35,643 nt of DNA from a virus: positions 1-35,643 of the IMG/VR virus record IMGVR_UViG_3300037847_001474; one strand, given 5' to 3'. This document shows, piece by piece, positions 6,491-12,090 of the stretch (position 1 is the first letter of the stretch; each line of letters starts with the position of its first letter). Under the pieces are notes generated by a model. That model did no database searches. It worked only from the letters and a program-made list of their open reading frames with translations, and was not told the DNA's origin. The translations under genes and the position numbers were made by a program.

Positions 6491-6519
6491 AGTATGACAC
6501 AAAAAAGGACCTCAGTCAA
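6491..6519 (-). promoter_or_regulatory. Early promoter TTGACT-N17-CATACT for the helicase
   Basis: On the minus strand TTGACT (6514-6519) and CATACT (6491-6496) lie 17 bases apart. The -35 hexamer is exactly the loop of the terminator hairpin at 6501-6526, and the T-run lies in the spacer. The leader TCATAGTCAAG is shared with promoter 8889-8917. A CCAGT/ACTGG dyad lies upstream at 6530-6545. Confidence 0.75.
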
Positions 6520-6526
6520 GAGGTCC
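6501..6526 (-). terminator. Intrinsic terminator overlapping the helicase promoter
   Basis: The minus strand reads GGACCTC, loop TTGACT, GAGGTCC, then six T: a perfect 7-bp GC-rich stem followed by a U-tract. It should end transcripts of the 77-aa gene and its upstream neighbours. It overlaps the next promoter, whose -35 forms the loop. Confidence 0.85.
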
Positions 6527-6529
6527 AGA

Positions 6530-6545
6530 CCAGTTTATCGACTGG
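6530..6545. repeat. CCAGT/ACTGG dyad
   Basis: CCAGT (6530-6534) and ACTGG (6541-6545) form an inverted repeat with a 6-base loop, directly upstream of the terminator/promoter unit. GTGCCAGT on the minus strand is the same core seen at 5215-5222 and 8938-8946. Confidence 0.5.
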
Positions 6546-6553
6546 CACACACA

Positions 6554-6787
6554 TCAAATCTCTTCTTCTTCGCGTGTAAGATCTTCGATGAAAATAAACT
6601 CAAAATCATCATCTTCAGGGTCTTTACCATCAACAACCCACTCTTCAAATACAGAGATAGCATCCCAATTTCGACCAGTATTAGCGCACTCGTTCATAGC
6701 GTCCCAATAAGTGTCACGCATAGTGTCAACACAATGCTGTTTGTCATCGGTGTGATCACAAAAAAGATCAAGAGTGGAGTCGTTCAT
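6554..6787 (-). CDS. Small acidic protein, 77 aa
   Basis: Encodes 77 aa, strongly acidic (DGKDPEDDDFEFIFIEDL, ending EEEEI), with two Cys near the N-terminus (FCDHTDDKQHC). The start is 2 bases after the 71-aa gene. Acidic small early phage proteins often mimic DNA or bind host proteins, but nothing here proves that. The gene ends just before a terminator. Confidence 0.75.
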   Translation of the reverse strand: MNDSTLDLFCDHTDDKQHCVDTMRDTYWDAMNECANTGRNWDAISVFEEWVVDGKDPEDDDFEFIFIEDLTREEEEI

Positions 6788-6789
6788 TG

Positions 6790-7005
6790 TTATTCAGAGA
6801 GAGGTGATTCGCGTTTGCAGATGTTATTTTTACCGCTCAATACATCATCAACATATGCACTTGAGCGAGGTTTCATATATTCTTCAATTTCTTTTAGTTC
6901 ATCTGGACTCATTGAATAAGACAAACCCAGATCTTCATTGAACCAAAAGTCCTCCCAATCTTCAGGAGAGTCAGTTACATCTTCGATGTTCTTTTTATCA
7001 GTCAT
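6790..7005 (-). CDS. Small acidic protein, 71 aa
   Basis: Encodes 71 aa, acidic with aromatics (SPEDWEDFWFNEDLGLSYSM; DELKEIEEYMKPRS) and a basic C-terminus (KNNICKRESPLSE). It overlaps the 63-aa gene by 8 bases, indicating coupled translation. No domain is recognised. Two consecutive acidic proteins here may act together, which is speculation. Confidence 0.75.
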   Translation of the reverse strand: MTDKKNIEDVTDSPEDWEDFWFNEDLGLSYSMSPDELKEIEEYMKPRSSAYVDDVLSGKNNICKRESPLSE

Positions 7006-7189
7006 TCAGTGCTTCAACCTCGTAACGAATTTGGTTTGGATATGTTTTTTGTGCCCATTTTAGCACTCGATTGTTTTGTGCTTTGATGCCCTTATGTGAC
7101 GTTGGTTTGGTAGGCATTGTCCGAGAGACTTGCATCATCGTGAACTGATCATAGATCCGAACGAGATACGTTTGAGTGTTACTTTTCAT
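6998..7189 (-). CDS. Small basic protein, 63 aa
   Basis: Encodes 63 aa rich in Lys, Arg and Thr (TMPTKPTSHKGIKAQNNRVL; WAQKTYPNQIRYEVEAL). The N-terminal strand (QTYLVRIYDQFTMM) and basic middle suggest nucleic-acid or ribosome contact. It lies 6 bases after the 59-aa gene. No family assigned. Confidence 0.75.
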   Translation of the reverse strand: MKSNTQTYLVRIYDQFTMMQVSRTMPTKPTSHKGIKAQNNRVLKWAQKTYPNQIRYEVEALND

Positions 7190-7195
7190 TGTTAA

Positions 7196-7375
7196 TCAAC
7201 CTCCGAAGTTGTCATCCATGAATGCAGAATCCTGACCAAACATTTCCTCGAAGAGGTTCAGGTTGCCAGTGATTGTGGCGCACTCTTTAACATTTTCGAT
7301 GAACTCATCGGTGTTAGTTTGAGGGAGAAGATTGGTGGTGCTGTGCATTTTGCCGTTGCGATCTTTCCAGAGCAT
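7196..7375 (-). CDS. Small protein, 59 aa
   Basis: ATG 7373-7375 to TGA 7196-7198 encodes 59 aa (MLWKDRNGKMHSTTNLLP..., then an acidic helix EFIENVKECA and FEEMFGQDSAFMDDNFGG). It is the first gene after promoter 7399-7426, with a 20-base leader. It is likely cytosolic and of unknown function. Confidence 0.7.
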   Translation of the reverse strand: MLWKDRNGKMHSTTNLLPQTNTDEFIENVKECATITGNLNLFEEMFGQDSAFMDDNFGG

Positions 7376-7398
7376 GTGTGTGTTCCTTTGACTCTTAT

Positions 7399-7426
7399 AG
7401 AATACACCATTTTGAGGCGTCTACAA
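7399..7426 (-). promoter_or_regulatory. Early promoter TTGTAG-N16-TATTCT
   Basis: On the minus strand TTGTAG (7421-7426) and TATTCT (7399-7404) are separated by 16 bases. The following CTATAAGAGTCAAAG is shared exactly with promoter 5164-5192. The 28-base repeat copy 2 (7431-7458) lies directly upstream. Confidence 0.6.
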
Positions 7427-7430
7427 GCGT

Positions 7431-7458
7431 CTGTGTGCCACCTTGTCGGGCGTCACAT
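7431..7458. repeat. 28-base direct repeat, copy 2 (see 3517-3544)
   Basis: It matches 3517-3544 at 24 of 28 bases. It overlaps the TGA stop (7453-7455) of the 96-aa gene, as copy 1 overlaps the stop of the 59-aa gene. Confidence 0.65.
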
Positions 7459-7743
7459 CCAAAGTGACTCTAATCCCCTACGATTGATCTGCATCGCTGT
7501 TAGCGGGCGTGTAGAGTTGATGTCAACAACTGCACCGATTTTCTTGGCATTGATTGGTGCATAGTATTCTCGTTTTTTTGTGTTGTAAAACCCCCAGATG
7601 GTGCTAACTTGATCGCCACCATTGAAACAATAACTGTTAAGATGGTCACACCAAATGCCAATAACATTTGCTCTAAACTGGGTGGTTCTGTATCTAAATC
7701 CTGCGGGTGCTTCATGAATAAAATCAGGGGGAAGTTCAATCAT
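7453..7743 (-). CDS. Conserved-type small protein, 96 aa
   Basis: Encodes 96 aa, beta-rich with many aromatics (AGFRYRTTQFRANVIGIWCD; STIWGFYNTKKREYYAPIN) and a basic C-terminal part. It looks like a small globular domain and could bind nucleic acid. It is coupled by ATGA to the 84-aa gene. No motif is recognised. Confidence 0.75.
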   Translation of the reverse strand: MIELPPDFIHEAPAGFRYRTTQFRANVIGIWCDHLNSYCFNGGDQVSTIWGFYNTKKREYYAPINAKKIGAVVDINSTRPLTAMQINRRGLESLWM

Positions 7744-7994
7744 AGTTTACCACCAACGATGGCAGATCCTACCACACGGGTGTAATCTTCAAGTGTGCCT
7801 TCTTGTTCACACTTAAGGTGCCAATGTGTCATGGTGATAACACCCTCACGAGTGCCACCAGTTAACATGTTGCGACCTTCTTTAGTCATCGTTGAGTATA
7901 GTCCAAACCGAGTTTTCCAAACATAAAAAACATCATCAATGAGTTCAGCATTTTCAGGGATTGTGATTTCAGGATGGAGTTTAGTTTCAGTCAT
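7740..7994 (-). CDS. Small protein, 84 aa
   Basis: Encodes 84 aa with two beta-like segments (IDDVFYVWKTRFGLYSTM; REGVITMTHWHLKCEQEG). The start and stop overlap both neighbours by 4 bases (ATGA). It belongs to a tightly coupled chain of small genes from 8864 to 7453 that all read from promoter 8889-8917. Function unknown. Confidence 0.75.
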   Translation of the reverse strand: MTETKLHPEITIPENAELIDDVFYVWKTRFGLYSTMTKEGRNMLTGGTREGVITMTHWHLKCEQEGTLEDYTRVVGSAIVGGKL

Positions 7995-8146
7995 TTACGT
8001 TTCTTGATTGCTCTTACTATTTTACGTTGAATCTCTTTATGTGAGATATTGGAGAACAATAGTTGTTCACCTTGTGCCTGCGTGAAAGAATTAACGCGAC
8101 ACATAATATAGTCGAGATACCTCAACTCTTCTTGTCGTAATTTCAT
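7991..8146 (-). CDS. Small basic protein, 51 aa
   Basis: ATG 8144-8146 to TGA 7991-7993 encodes 51 aa. It is highly basic and helical (MKLRQEELRYLDYIMCR...; KEIQRKIVRAIKKRK) and likely binds nucleic acid or an acidic partner. It overlaps the 56-aa gene and the 84-aa gene by 4 bases each. Confidence 0.7.
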   Translation of the reverse strand: MKLRQEELRYLDYIMCRVNSFTQAQGEQLLFSNISHKEIQRKIVRAIKKRK

Positions 8147-8313
8147 CCGAAAATGTGTGTCCACGAGTGATGTTGTGCCTTAGTGATTCTACCATCATCA
8201 AGTAATCCATCAACAACGCGACAGAAAACCTGAAACTTTTCCTCTCGGGTGAGATTGGGATCGACACGCATTGCGGTCTCACCAATAACTTTGACGACGT
8301 TTTTCTTGAGCAT
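8143..8313 (-). CDS. Small protein, 56 aa
   Basis: The frame stays open to 8349, but ATG 8311-8313 lies one base after the TAA of the 46-aa gene and avoids a 35-base overlap, so I use that start. The product has 56 aa and is helical (KNVVKVIGETAMRVDPNLTR; FQVFCRVVDGLLDDGRI). It is coupled to the downstream 51-aa gene by overlap. No known domain. Confidence 0.7.
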   Translation of the reverse strand: MLKKNVVKVIGETAMRVDPNLTREEKFQVFCRVVDGLLDDGRITKAQHHSWTHIFG

Positions 8314-8314
8314 T

Positions 8315-8455
8315 TTACTGAGCGAGATTCCAGAAACGTTGTGAAGCAATTGTTGCCTGTTGTTCGATAGTCAAGTCAGGATATTCTTCCTGAACTTGTT
8401 CAAAGAGATTTTCCATAATCTCTGTATTTGTGTCACATGACATAAGTTTCTCCAT
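8315..8455 (-). CDS. Small protein, 46 aa
   Basis: ATG 8453-8455 to TAA 8315-8317 encodes 46 aa (MEKLMSCDTNTEIMENL..., ending ASQRFWNLAQ). The ATG overlaps the TGA of copy B of the MTYQQ family (TGATG), supporting this start over the internal ATG four codons later. It is an acidic, amphipathic helical protein of unknown function. Confidence 0.65.
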   Translation of the reverse strand: MEKLMSCDTNTEIMENLFEQVQEEYPDLTIEQQATIASQRFWNLAQ

Positions 8456-8673
8456 CAGAATGTAATAACGAAATGGTTAGAGTCTAGAACTTGATCTTCT
8501 TCATCAGTAAAATCACCGCTGTACACAGGAACAAACTCATCATCTTTGATTGAATACAAAGTTGCAGTTTGATTGAGTTGTTGAGGTGATAGTGCTTGAA
8601 GTTGTTCCAGCAGTTGTTGATAGGTCATTTTTTTATGAGTTAATTGTGACCATGGAATGAGACCCCATGACAT
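8455..8673 (-). CDS. MTYQQLLEQL-family small protein, copy B (72 aa)
   Basis: Encodes 72 aa. The start ATG overlaps the TAA of the 63-aa gene (TAATG), so the leader MSWGLIPWSQ is real protein. MTYQQLLEQLQ and an acidic beta-like half follow. It is a paralogue of 2719-2946 with the same order of parts. The C-terminal halves differ much more than the helical core. The role is unknown. Confidence 0.75.
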   Translation of the reverse strand: MSWGLIPWSQLTHKKMTYQQLLEQLQALSPQQLNQTATLYSIKDDEFVPVYSGDFTDEEDQVLDSNHFVITF

Positions 8674-8864
8674 TAGAAAGGGTTGCTCCAGTTTTCGTAC
8701 TGCTTGAGACTAATCTCACCACACTTGCAAAGCATATCAGTGAAGTCACCGAACGCAATACGCTTGGCGATCTTGTCAGTTTTGAGTGAAGGATTTTCAA
8801 GAGTTGCTACCTTCCAGTTGTAACGGAATTGCTCAACAACTTGTGCTTTGGTGTAATGACGCAT
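8673..8864 (-). CDS. Small protein, 63 aa
   Basis: The longer frame to 8948 crosses the promoter, so the start is placed at ATG 8862-8864 (MRHYTKAQVVEQFRYNW). The product has 63 aa, helical and basic, with Cys at DMLCKCGE. It is the first gene of the 8864-7453 chain, with a leader of about 25 bases from the -10. No family is recognised. Confidence 0.75.
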   Translation of the reverse strand: MRHYTKAQVVEQFRYNWKVATLENPSLKTDKIAKRIAFGDFTDMLCKCGEISLKQYENWSNPF

Positions 8865-8888
8865 GTCTGATTGCTTGACTATGAATAT

Positions 8889-8917
8889 AGTATGACAGGT
8901 TCCCAGGCAAAAGTCAA
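8889..8917 (-). promoter_or_regulatory. Early promoter TTGACT-N17-CATACT
   Basis: On the minus strand TTGACT (8912-8917), 17 bases, CATACT (8889-8894). The TGA stop of the cysteine-cluster gene (8914-8916) is inside the -35 hexamer. Upstream is a perfect GCCAGTT/AACTGGC dyad (8927-8944) that lies within the end of that gene. Confidence 0.8.
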
Positions 8918-9423
8918 GAGGTTTGCGCCAGTTCTGCAACTGGCACATTGCTCACGATCTCTCCACCATTTTTTTCTACATGATGTTTAATCCATTTTTC
9001 ATCGCCTAAGTGAAACCAACTGCCATTACATTCATATTCAATGTTCATGCCATGTTCCATACTCAAACGTAACACATAGTTCAAAATATCTGACCGAACT
9101 GGATTGTTACATTCGCGCATAGTTATGTAACCAACTAGTTCACCATCTATCTCATCTTCACCAAATGCCATAATAACATCTGATTTATTAGGTTTCATCC
9201 ACTCTGGAAGAGTTGGTGTAATTTTCCAGAGACATTGATACTCTTGACATAATGTCGGACGTTGGTCGTAGATAGTACATCCACCGCCCTCACATTCACC
9301 AAGAAAATGACAGGGACGACCCTTGAACATTTGAATTCCGTGAATGTTTGCGTTCAAATGTCCTTGACAACATGCAGTGCAATCACCACACTCACGCTTC
9401 ATTTCAATTCGGTCAAGTGTCAT
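8914..9423 (-). CDS. YkgJ-type cysteine-cluster protein
   Basis: The 169-aa product opens with CGDCTACC (Cys12, 15, 18, 19), then C38, C44, C49, C59 and C64 with the signature 'YDQRPTLCQEYQC'. This is the pattern of the YkgJ/UPF0153 zinc- or iron-chelating cluster family, found in many bacteria and phages with no firm biochemical role. The C-terminal 80 residues show no known motif. The ATG overlaps the Dam stop (ATGA), so it is the third gene of a Dam-containing operon. Its last 15 codons contain the promoter dyad and the -35 of the next operon. Confidence 0.75.
   Translation of the reverse strand: MTLDRIEMKRECGDCTACCQGHLNANIHGIQMFKGRPCHFLGECEGGGCTIYDQRPTLCQEYQCLWKITPTLPEWMKPNKSDVIMAFGEDEIDGELVGYITMRECNNPVRSDILNYVLRLSMEHGMNIEYECNGSWFHLGDEKWIKHHVEKNGGEIVSNVPVAELAQTS
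8927..8944. repeat. Perfect GCCAGTT/AACTGGC dyad
   Basis: GCCAGTT (8927-8933) and AACTGGC (8938-8944) flank a 4-base loop, 10 bases upstream of the -35 at 8912-8917. It is the best-formed member of the CCAGTT-type dyads near early promoters. It is also coding (VPVAELA). Confidence 0.55.
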
Positions 9424-10337
9424 CGCTTAATAATTAGAATTTCATGGGACTTTTTAGGGTCATTGTTCTCTTTGTTCTTGCCAACACGAGTCTCACCCAG
9501 AGAGTATGAATAGTGCCATTCAGGATATACAAACTCATACTCAGAATACCACTCACGAATAGTTTCGCAGTTGTTGTAACTGAGAACAAACGGACCCTCG
9601 TGACGTGATAACATCATCGCCATATATTCATGGTCAAAGTTGTTGTGATAGATGGGGAAGTTTGCGTTGGGATACATCCCTTTGAACATCTTGTTATCTG
9701 CATCTTTCTCCAAATAATATGGAGGGTCGAGATACAAGAAGTCTTTTTTGTGATATGGAATAGTATCAATCATATTACCAATCTGAACATTCAAATTAGG
9801 ATTGACATACTTCTCCAATCTATCAATCATACGATCCCACTTTTCACGCGATTCATAGATCTTACTCATCCAACCGAGATACATCGGACCATAAGAAAGG
9901 TTATGGTTATAGAAGAAATAAGCAGCAGCATCTTTGTGGCACAATGTGATCATCTCTTCATCTGGTACACGATAATATGCCCAGCGATCTTTCTCATCCC
10001 TATCCATTGGAGCGGGGAACATCATCTGGGTGATGCACCACTTCATCAATTCATCTTTGACTTGTTTATATTCATCTTTAGTTGGTTCCAGATACCTACA
10101 ACGTGCAACCAAATCCTCACGATAATCTAGAAGAATGTTCCAGAAAATGACAAGGGGATGAAGTACATCATACCCCTGCACAGGAATATCTAACTCAGAA
10201 CTCCAGCGAGATTCTAGACTACCACCACCAATAAATGGTGAGACAATCTTACCCGTAGGAAGATGCTCAGGTAGATATTCAGTAATGATTTTATATGCTT
10301 TGGATTTACCACCAGCATATCGCAATGGAGTTTTCAT
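9420..10337 (-). CDS. dam: DNA adenine methylase, D12 (Dam) class
   Basis: The 305-aa protein has the D12-class order. RYAGGKSK (residues 6-13) and PFIGGGSLE (33-41) form the AdoMet-binding part, a variable helical target-recognition region follows, and DPPYY (204-208) is the catalytic motif for N6-adenine methylation. The size fits family members (about 260-310 aa). The recognition site cannot be read from sequence, though GATC is usual for Dam-like phage enzymes. It overlaps both neighbours by 4 bases: a possible nuclease upstream and the cysteine-cluster gene downstream. Likely roles are protection from restriction or marking of phage DNA. Confidence 0.9.
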   Translation of the reverse strand: MKTPLRYAGGKSKAYKIITEYLPEHLPTGKIVSPFIGGGSLESRWSSELDIPVQGYDVLHPLVIFWNILLDYREDLVARCRYLEPTKDEYKQVKDELMKWCITQMMFPAPMDRDEKDRWAYYRVPDEEMITLCHKDAAAYFFYNHNLSYGPMYLGWMSKIYESREKWDRMIDRLEKYVNPNLNVQIGNMIDTIPYHKKDFLYLDPPYYLEKDADNKMFKGMYPNANFPIYHNNFDHEYMAMMLSRHEGPFVLSYNNCETIREWYSEYEFVYPEWHYSYSLGETRVGKNKENNDPKKSHEILIIKR

Positions 10338-10873
10338 TTACGGGTTGCAGATTTTGTTAGAATTATAGCATGTTGCTCCTGAATATATTGCTCCCAAGGT
10401 TTACCCGCTTCCTGATAATTCCAGGCAGGGTGATGACCTTCAGAAGCAACATAGTCAGCGAGACATTTTTCTTCCATCTCTTTGAAAGCAGAGATGGACA
10501 TAGTTTCTGCACCAAAGAGACCTTTGACGGGTGCAGAAACCTGTTCAGAAGTAATCATGTAGACAGATACTTCTTCGCCTTTCGTTGTCGCTTCGTACAC
10601 AAGTTGGTTGATACCAAACGAACGAATTGACGGGCGTCCAGTGTTAGCAGACACATAGAAAGACATGGTGGATTTGATACCACCTTTAGAGACACTGCCA
10701 CCGATCTTCATGATCTCGCCATCTTTGACGAGAAGATATACACGACCAGCATCATCTTTGAGAACATTCTTAGGAAGATTCTCATAGTTGAGTTTAAGTC
10801 GTGCCTTAGAAGTTCCATCATTCAATGCGAACTTTCCGACCAGAATAGCAGTTTTGACGTTGGAGATGTTCAT
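10334..10873 (-). CDS. Possible GIY-YIG-like nuclease
   Basis: The 179-aa product shows VYLLVKDGEIMKIGG (residues 45-59), a fair match to the 'GIY-(10-11)-YIG' core. Candidate Arg residues follow (R80, R84), with E134/E135 and a C-terminal '...ADY...P.WN' (ending N152) where GIY-YIG enzymes have their metal-binding Glu and final Asn. The match is by eye and the usual spacing is stretched, so a non-catalytic relative is possible. The gene overlaps Dam by 4 bases (ATGA). A nuclease paired with a methylase would be a phage-encoded restriction-like or self/non-self pair, which is inference. Confidence 0.45.
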   Translation of the reverse strand: MNISNVKTAILVGKFALNDGTSKARLKLNYENLPKNVLKDDAGRVYLLVKDGEIMKIGGSVSKGGIKSTMSFYVSANTGRPSIRSFGINQLVYEATTKGEEVSVYMITSEQVSAPVKGLFGAETMSISAFKEMEEKCLADYVASEGHHPAWNYQEAGKPWEQYIQEQHAIILTKSATRK

Positions 10874-10928
10874 AACAAAAATAGAGATTTGGGAGAGTCT
10901 TTGGGGCGCTGCTCATTCCCATGCCCAT

Positions 10929-10934
10929 ATTATA
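10929..10934 (-). promoter_or_regulatory. Extended -10 promoter for the nuclease/Dam operon
   Basis: The minus strand reads TGCTATAAT: a perfect -10 (10929-10934) preceded by the TGn extended element. There is no -35 match at 17 bases. It overlaps the last codons of the 54-aa gene. A GTGCCAGTTGACGCAGTGG stretch lies upstream, within coding sequence. Confidence 0.65.
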
Positions 10935-10937
10935 GCA

Positions 10938-11102
10938 TCAAAGGCAGGGGATGATGTCCACTGCGCCCACTGCGTCAACTGGCACAAGGTTGTCCATAAC
11001 AAACTTTACATTGTCTAACCCATAAACTACTACTTCTTGACGTGAATAAAATCCATTCTTTGCTTTGTTTTTCAACCAAGTGATGCGATACTTGTCAATC
11101 AT
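10938..11102 (-). CDS. Small protein, 54 aa
   Basis: ATG 11100-11102 to TGA 10938-10940 encodes 54 aa: MIDKYRITWLKNKAKNGFY, then a strand-rich VVVYGLDNVKFVMDNLVPV. It reads like a small beta-alpha domain. Its start overlaps the end of the 41-aa gene by 8 bases. As I recall, similar small proteins occur in T4-like cyanophages. Function unknown. Confidence 0.7.
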   Translation of the reverse strand: MIDKYRITWLKNKAKNGFYSRQEVVVYGLDNVKFVMDNLVPVDAVGAVDIIPCL

Positions 11103-11220
11103 AAATCAGTTCTTTGATAGTTTCATCTTCGCTGCCAAGAATAGCAGATACCCATTCATCCTCAGGTGCTTGAACGATGTCATTTTCATCCCAAGAGATG
11201 TCAAAGTCTTCATTGTACAT
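11095..11220 (-). CDS. Very small acidic protein, 41 aa
   Basis: ATG 11218-11220 to TGA 11095-11097 encodes 41 aa with a strongly acidic composition (MYNEDFDISWDENDIV; GSEDETIKELIYD). It overlaps both neighbours by about 10 bases, which supports a coupled gene rather than chance. It is short enough to be an inhibitor or mimic peptide, but nothing proves it. Confidence 0.6.
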   Translation of the reverse strand: MYNEDFDISWDENDIVQAPEDEWVSAILGSEDETIKELIYD

Positions 11221-11383
11221 ACTGACCAAATCCGTTGTTTTGAGAAATTTGTGCTGAGCGTTTCCAGTTGTTCAACTGGCGAAGTTTTTTCTTGAGACGA
11301 TGCATCTCCTCATTGGTATAAAGAAAAGGATCTTTATACCCTGCTTTGATAGCATGTTTCAGTAAGTTAATGTCTTTTTGCAT
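11210..11383 (-). CDS. Small basic protein, 57 aa
   Basis: ATG 11381-11383 to TGA 11210-11212 encodes 57 aa, helical and basic (MQKDINLLKHAIKAGYKDP; MHRLKKKLRQLNNWKRSA). Its start overlaps the TAA of the 64-aa gene (TAATG). A perfect 16-base palindrome (CCAGTTG TT CAACTGG, 11264-11279) lies inside the coding region. It possibly binds nucleic acid. Confidence 0.65.
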   Translation of the reverse strand: MQKDINLLKHAIKAGYKDPFLYTNEEMHRLKKKLRQLNNWKRSAQISQNNGFGQYVQ

Positions 11384-11577
11384 TACCTGTAGAGTTCTGT
11401 CAAATGTAATTTTTCAACGATGGTTTCTACCTCTTTCATTTTGGCGAGATAAACATCTGTTTCTACTAGTTTATCAGCATAATATCTTTTTTGCAAGTCA
11501 GAGACATACAAAAAAAGTGCGTCTTTTAGAATCATTTTTTCATCGATGTTGATGAGTTGTGAGTGGAGTCCGATCAT
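11383..11577 (-). CDS. Small coiled-coil-like protein, 64 aa
   Basis: Encodes 64 aa, nearly all helical (LKDALFLYVSDLQKRYYADK; VYLAKMKEVETIVEKLHLTE), suggesting a short coiled coil. It starts 2 bases after the TAA of the 57-aa gene upstream and overlaps the next gene (TAATG). Function unknown. Confidence 0.7.
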   Translation of the reverse strand: MIGLHSQLINIDEKMILKDALFLYVSDLQKRYYADKLVETDVYLAKMKEVETIVEKLHLTELYR

Positions 11578-11579
11578 CT

Positions 11580-11753
11580 TTAGCGGCGTAAGGTTTTGAG
11601 ATACTCAATAACATAGGAACGAATGTACATCAGTTCATGATAACACTTCTGATTGTGAGCACACTGCCGCAATTCATGATCAGGTTTGAGGACTGACTCA
11701 GTGAAGAGATCTAATCCTCTATTGAATTTTTGATCGTCGTGTTCGTTTTGCAT
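11580..11753 (-). CDS. Small protein, 57 aa
   Basis: ATG 11751-11753 to TAA 11580-11582 encodes 57 aa. It has His/Cys residues in the middle (LRQCAHNQKCYHELMYIRSY), which could bind a metal (C-x5-C with nearby His), and a basic C-terminus (KTLRR). It is part of the 12300-11210 small-gene chain. No known domain. Confidence 0.65.
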   Translation of the reverse strand: MQNEHDDQKFNRGLDLFTESVLKPDHELRQCAHNQKCYHELMYIRSYVIEYLKTLRR

Positions 11754-11765
11754 GTGCTCGTAGTC

Positions 11766-11936
11766 TTAGTATTGAACTGTGTAATCAATGTCGTAGTCTA
11801 CCTCAGAACCATCATCAAACTCTAGTTCTTCAGATTCATTTTCGATTTCAGTACCATCCGTTGTCGTTGTCAGTTTCTGGATCAAACTTTCGGCGGCGAT
11901 CTTTTTTGGTTGAATAGTCGTCATAGTTGCTGTCAT
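11766..11936 (-). CDS. Possible overlapping acidic protein, 56 aa
   Basis: The frame is open to 12020. I place the start at ATG 11934-11936, which has GGGGAG directly before it. The last 27 codons lie outside the neighbouring 65-aa gene and give a very acidic protein-like tail (ENESEELEFDDGSEVDYD...). The first half overlaps the 65-aa gene in another frame. It could be a separate gene or the shifted end of that gene. Confidence 0.35.
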   Translation of the reverse strand: MTATMTTIQPKKIAAESLIQKLTTTTDGTEIENESEELEFDDGSEVDYDIDYTVQY

Positions 11937-12045
11937 CTCCCCAATTTGTTCGATTAGTTCCACCTTTTGCTCGTTTGTCTCGAATAGATTTGCCAGGCGA
12001 GTAGTAACCTCGTTCGGCACCGCCCCGTCGAAAAGTCTTTCCCAT
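11848..12045 (-). CDS. Small Arg/Gly/Lys-rich protein, 65 aa
   Basis: ATG 12043-12045 (MGKTFRRGGAERGYYSPGKS) encodes 65 aa. It is basic and low-complexity in the first half (RDKRAKGGTNRTN) and acidic later (DPETDNDNGWY). The composition fits a disordered nucleic-acid-binding protein. I recall similar MGKTFRRG-type small proteins in cyanophages but no function. An in-frame TTG at 12064-12066 is a less likely start. Confidence 0.65.
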   Translation of the reverse strand: MGKTFRRGGAERGYYSPGKSIRDKRAKGGTNRTNWGDDSNYDDYSTKKDRRRKFDPETDNDNGWY

Positions 12046-12090
12046 TGTCTTGAAAATGTTAATCAAAAAAGAAACTACGTTAATATATAT

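Noticed and set aside
9630-10130. 166-codon plus-strand frame opposite Dam
   Set aside because: It is antisense to well-supported methylase motifs, with no recognisable domain or ribosome site.
11264-11279. Perfect CCAGTTGTTCAACTGG palindrome as an operator
   Set aside because: It lies inside the 57-aa gene with no promoter nearby. It may be coincidence, although the core matches the promoter dyads.
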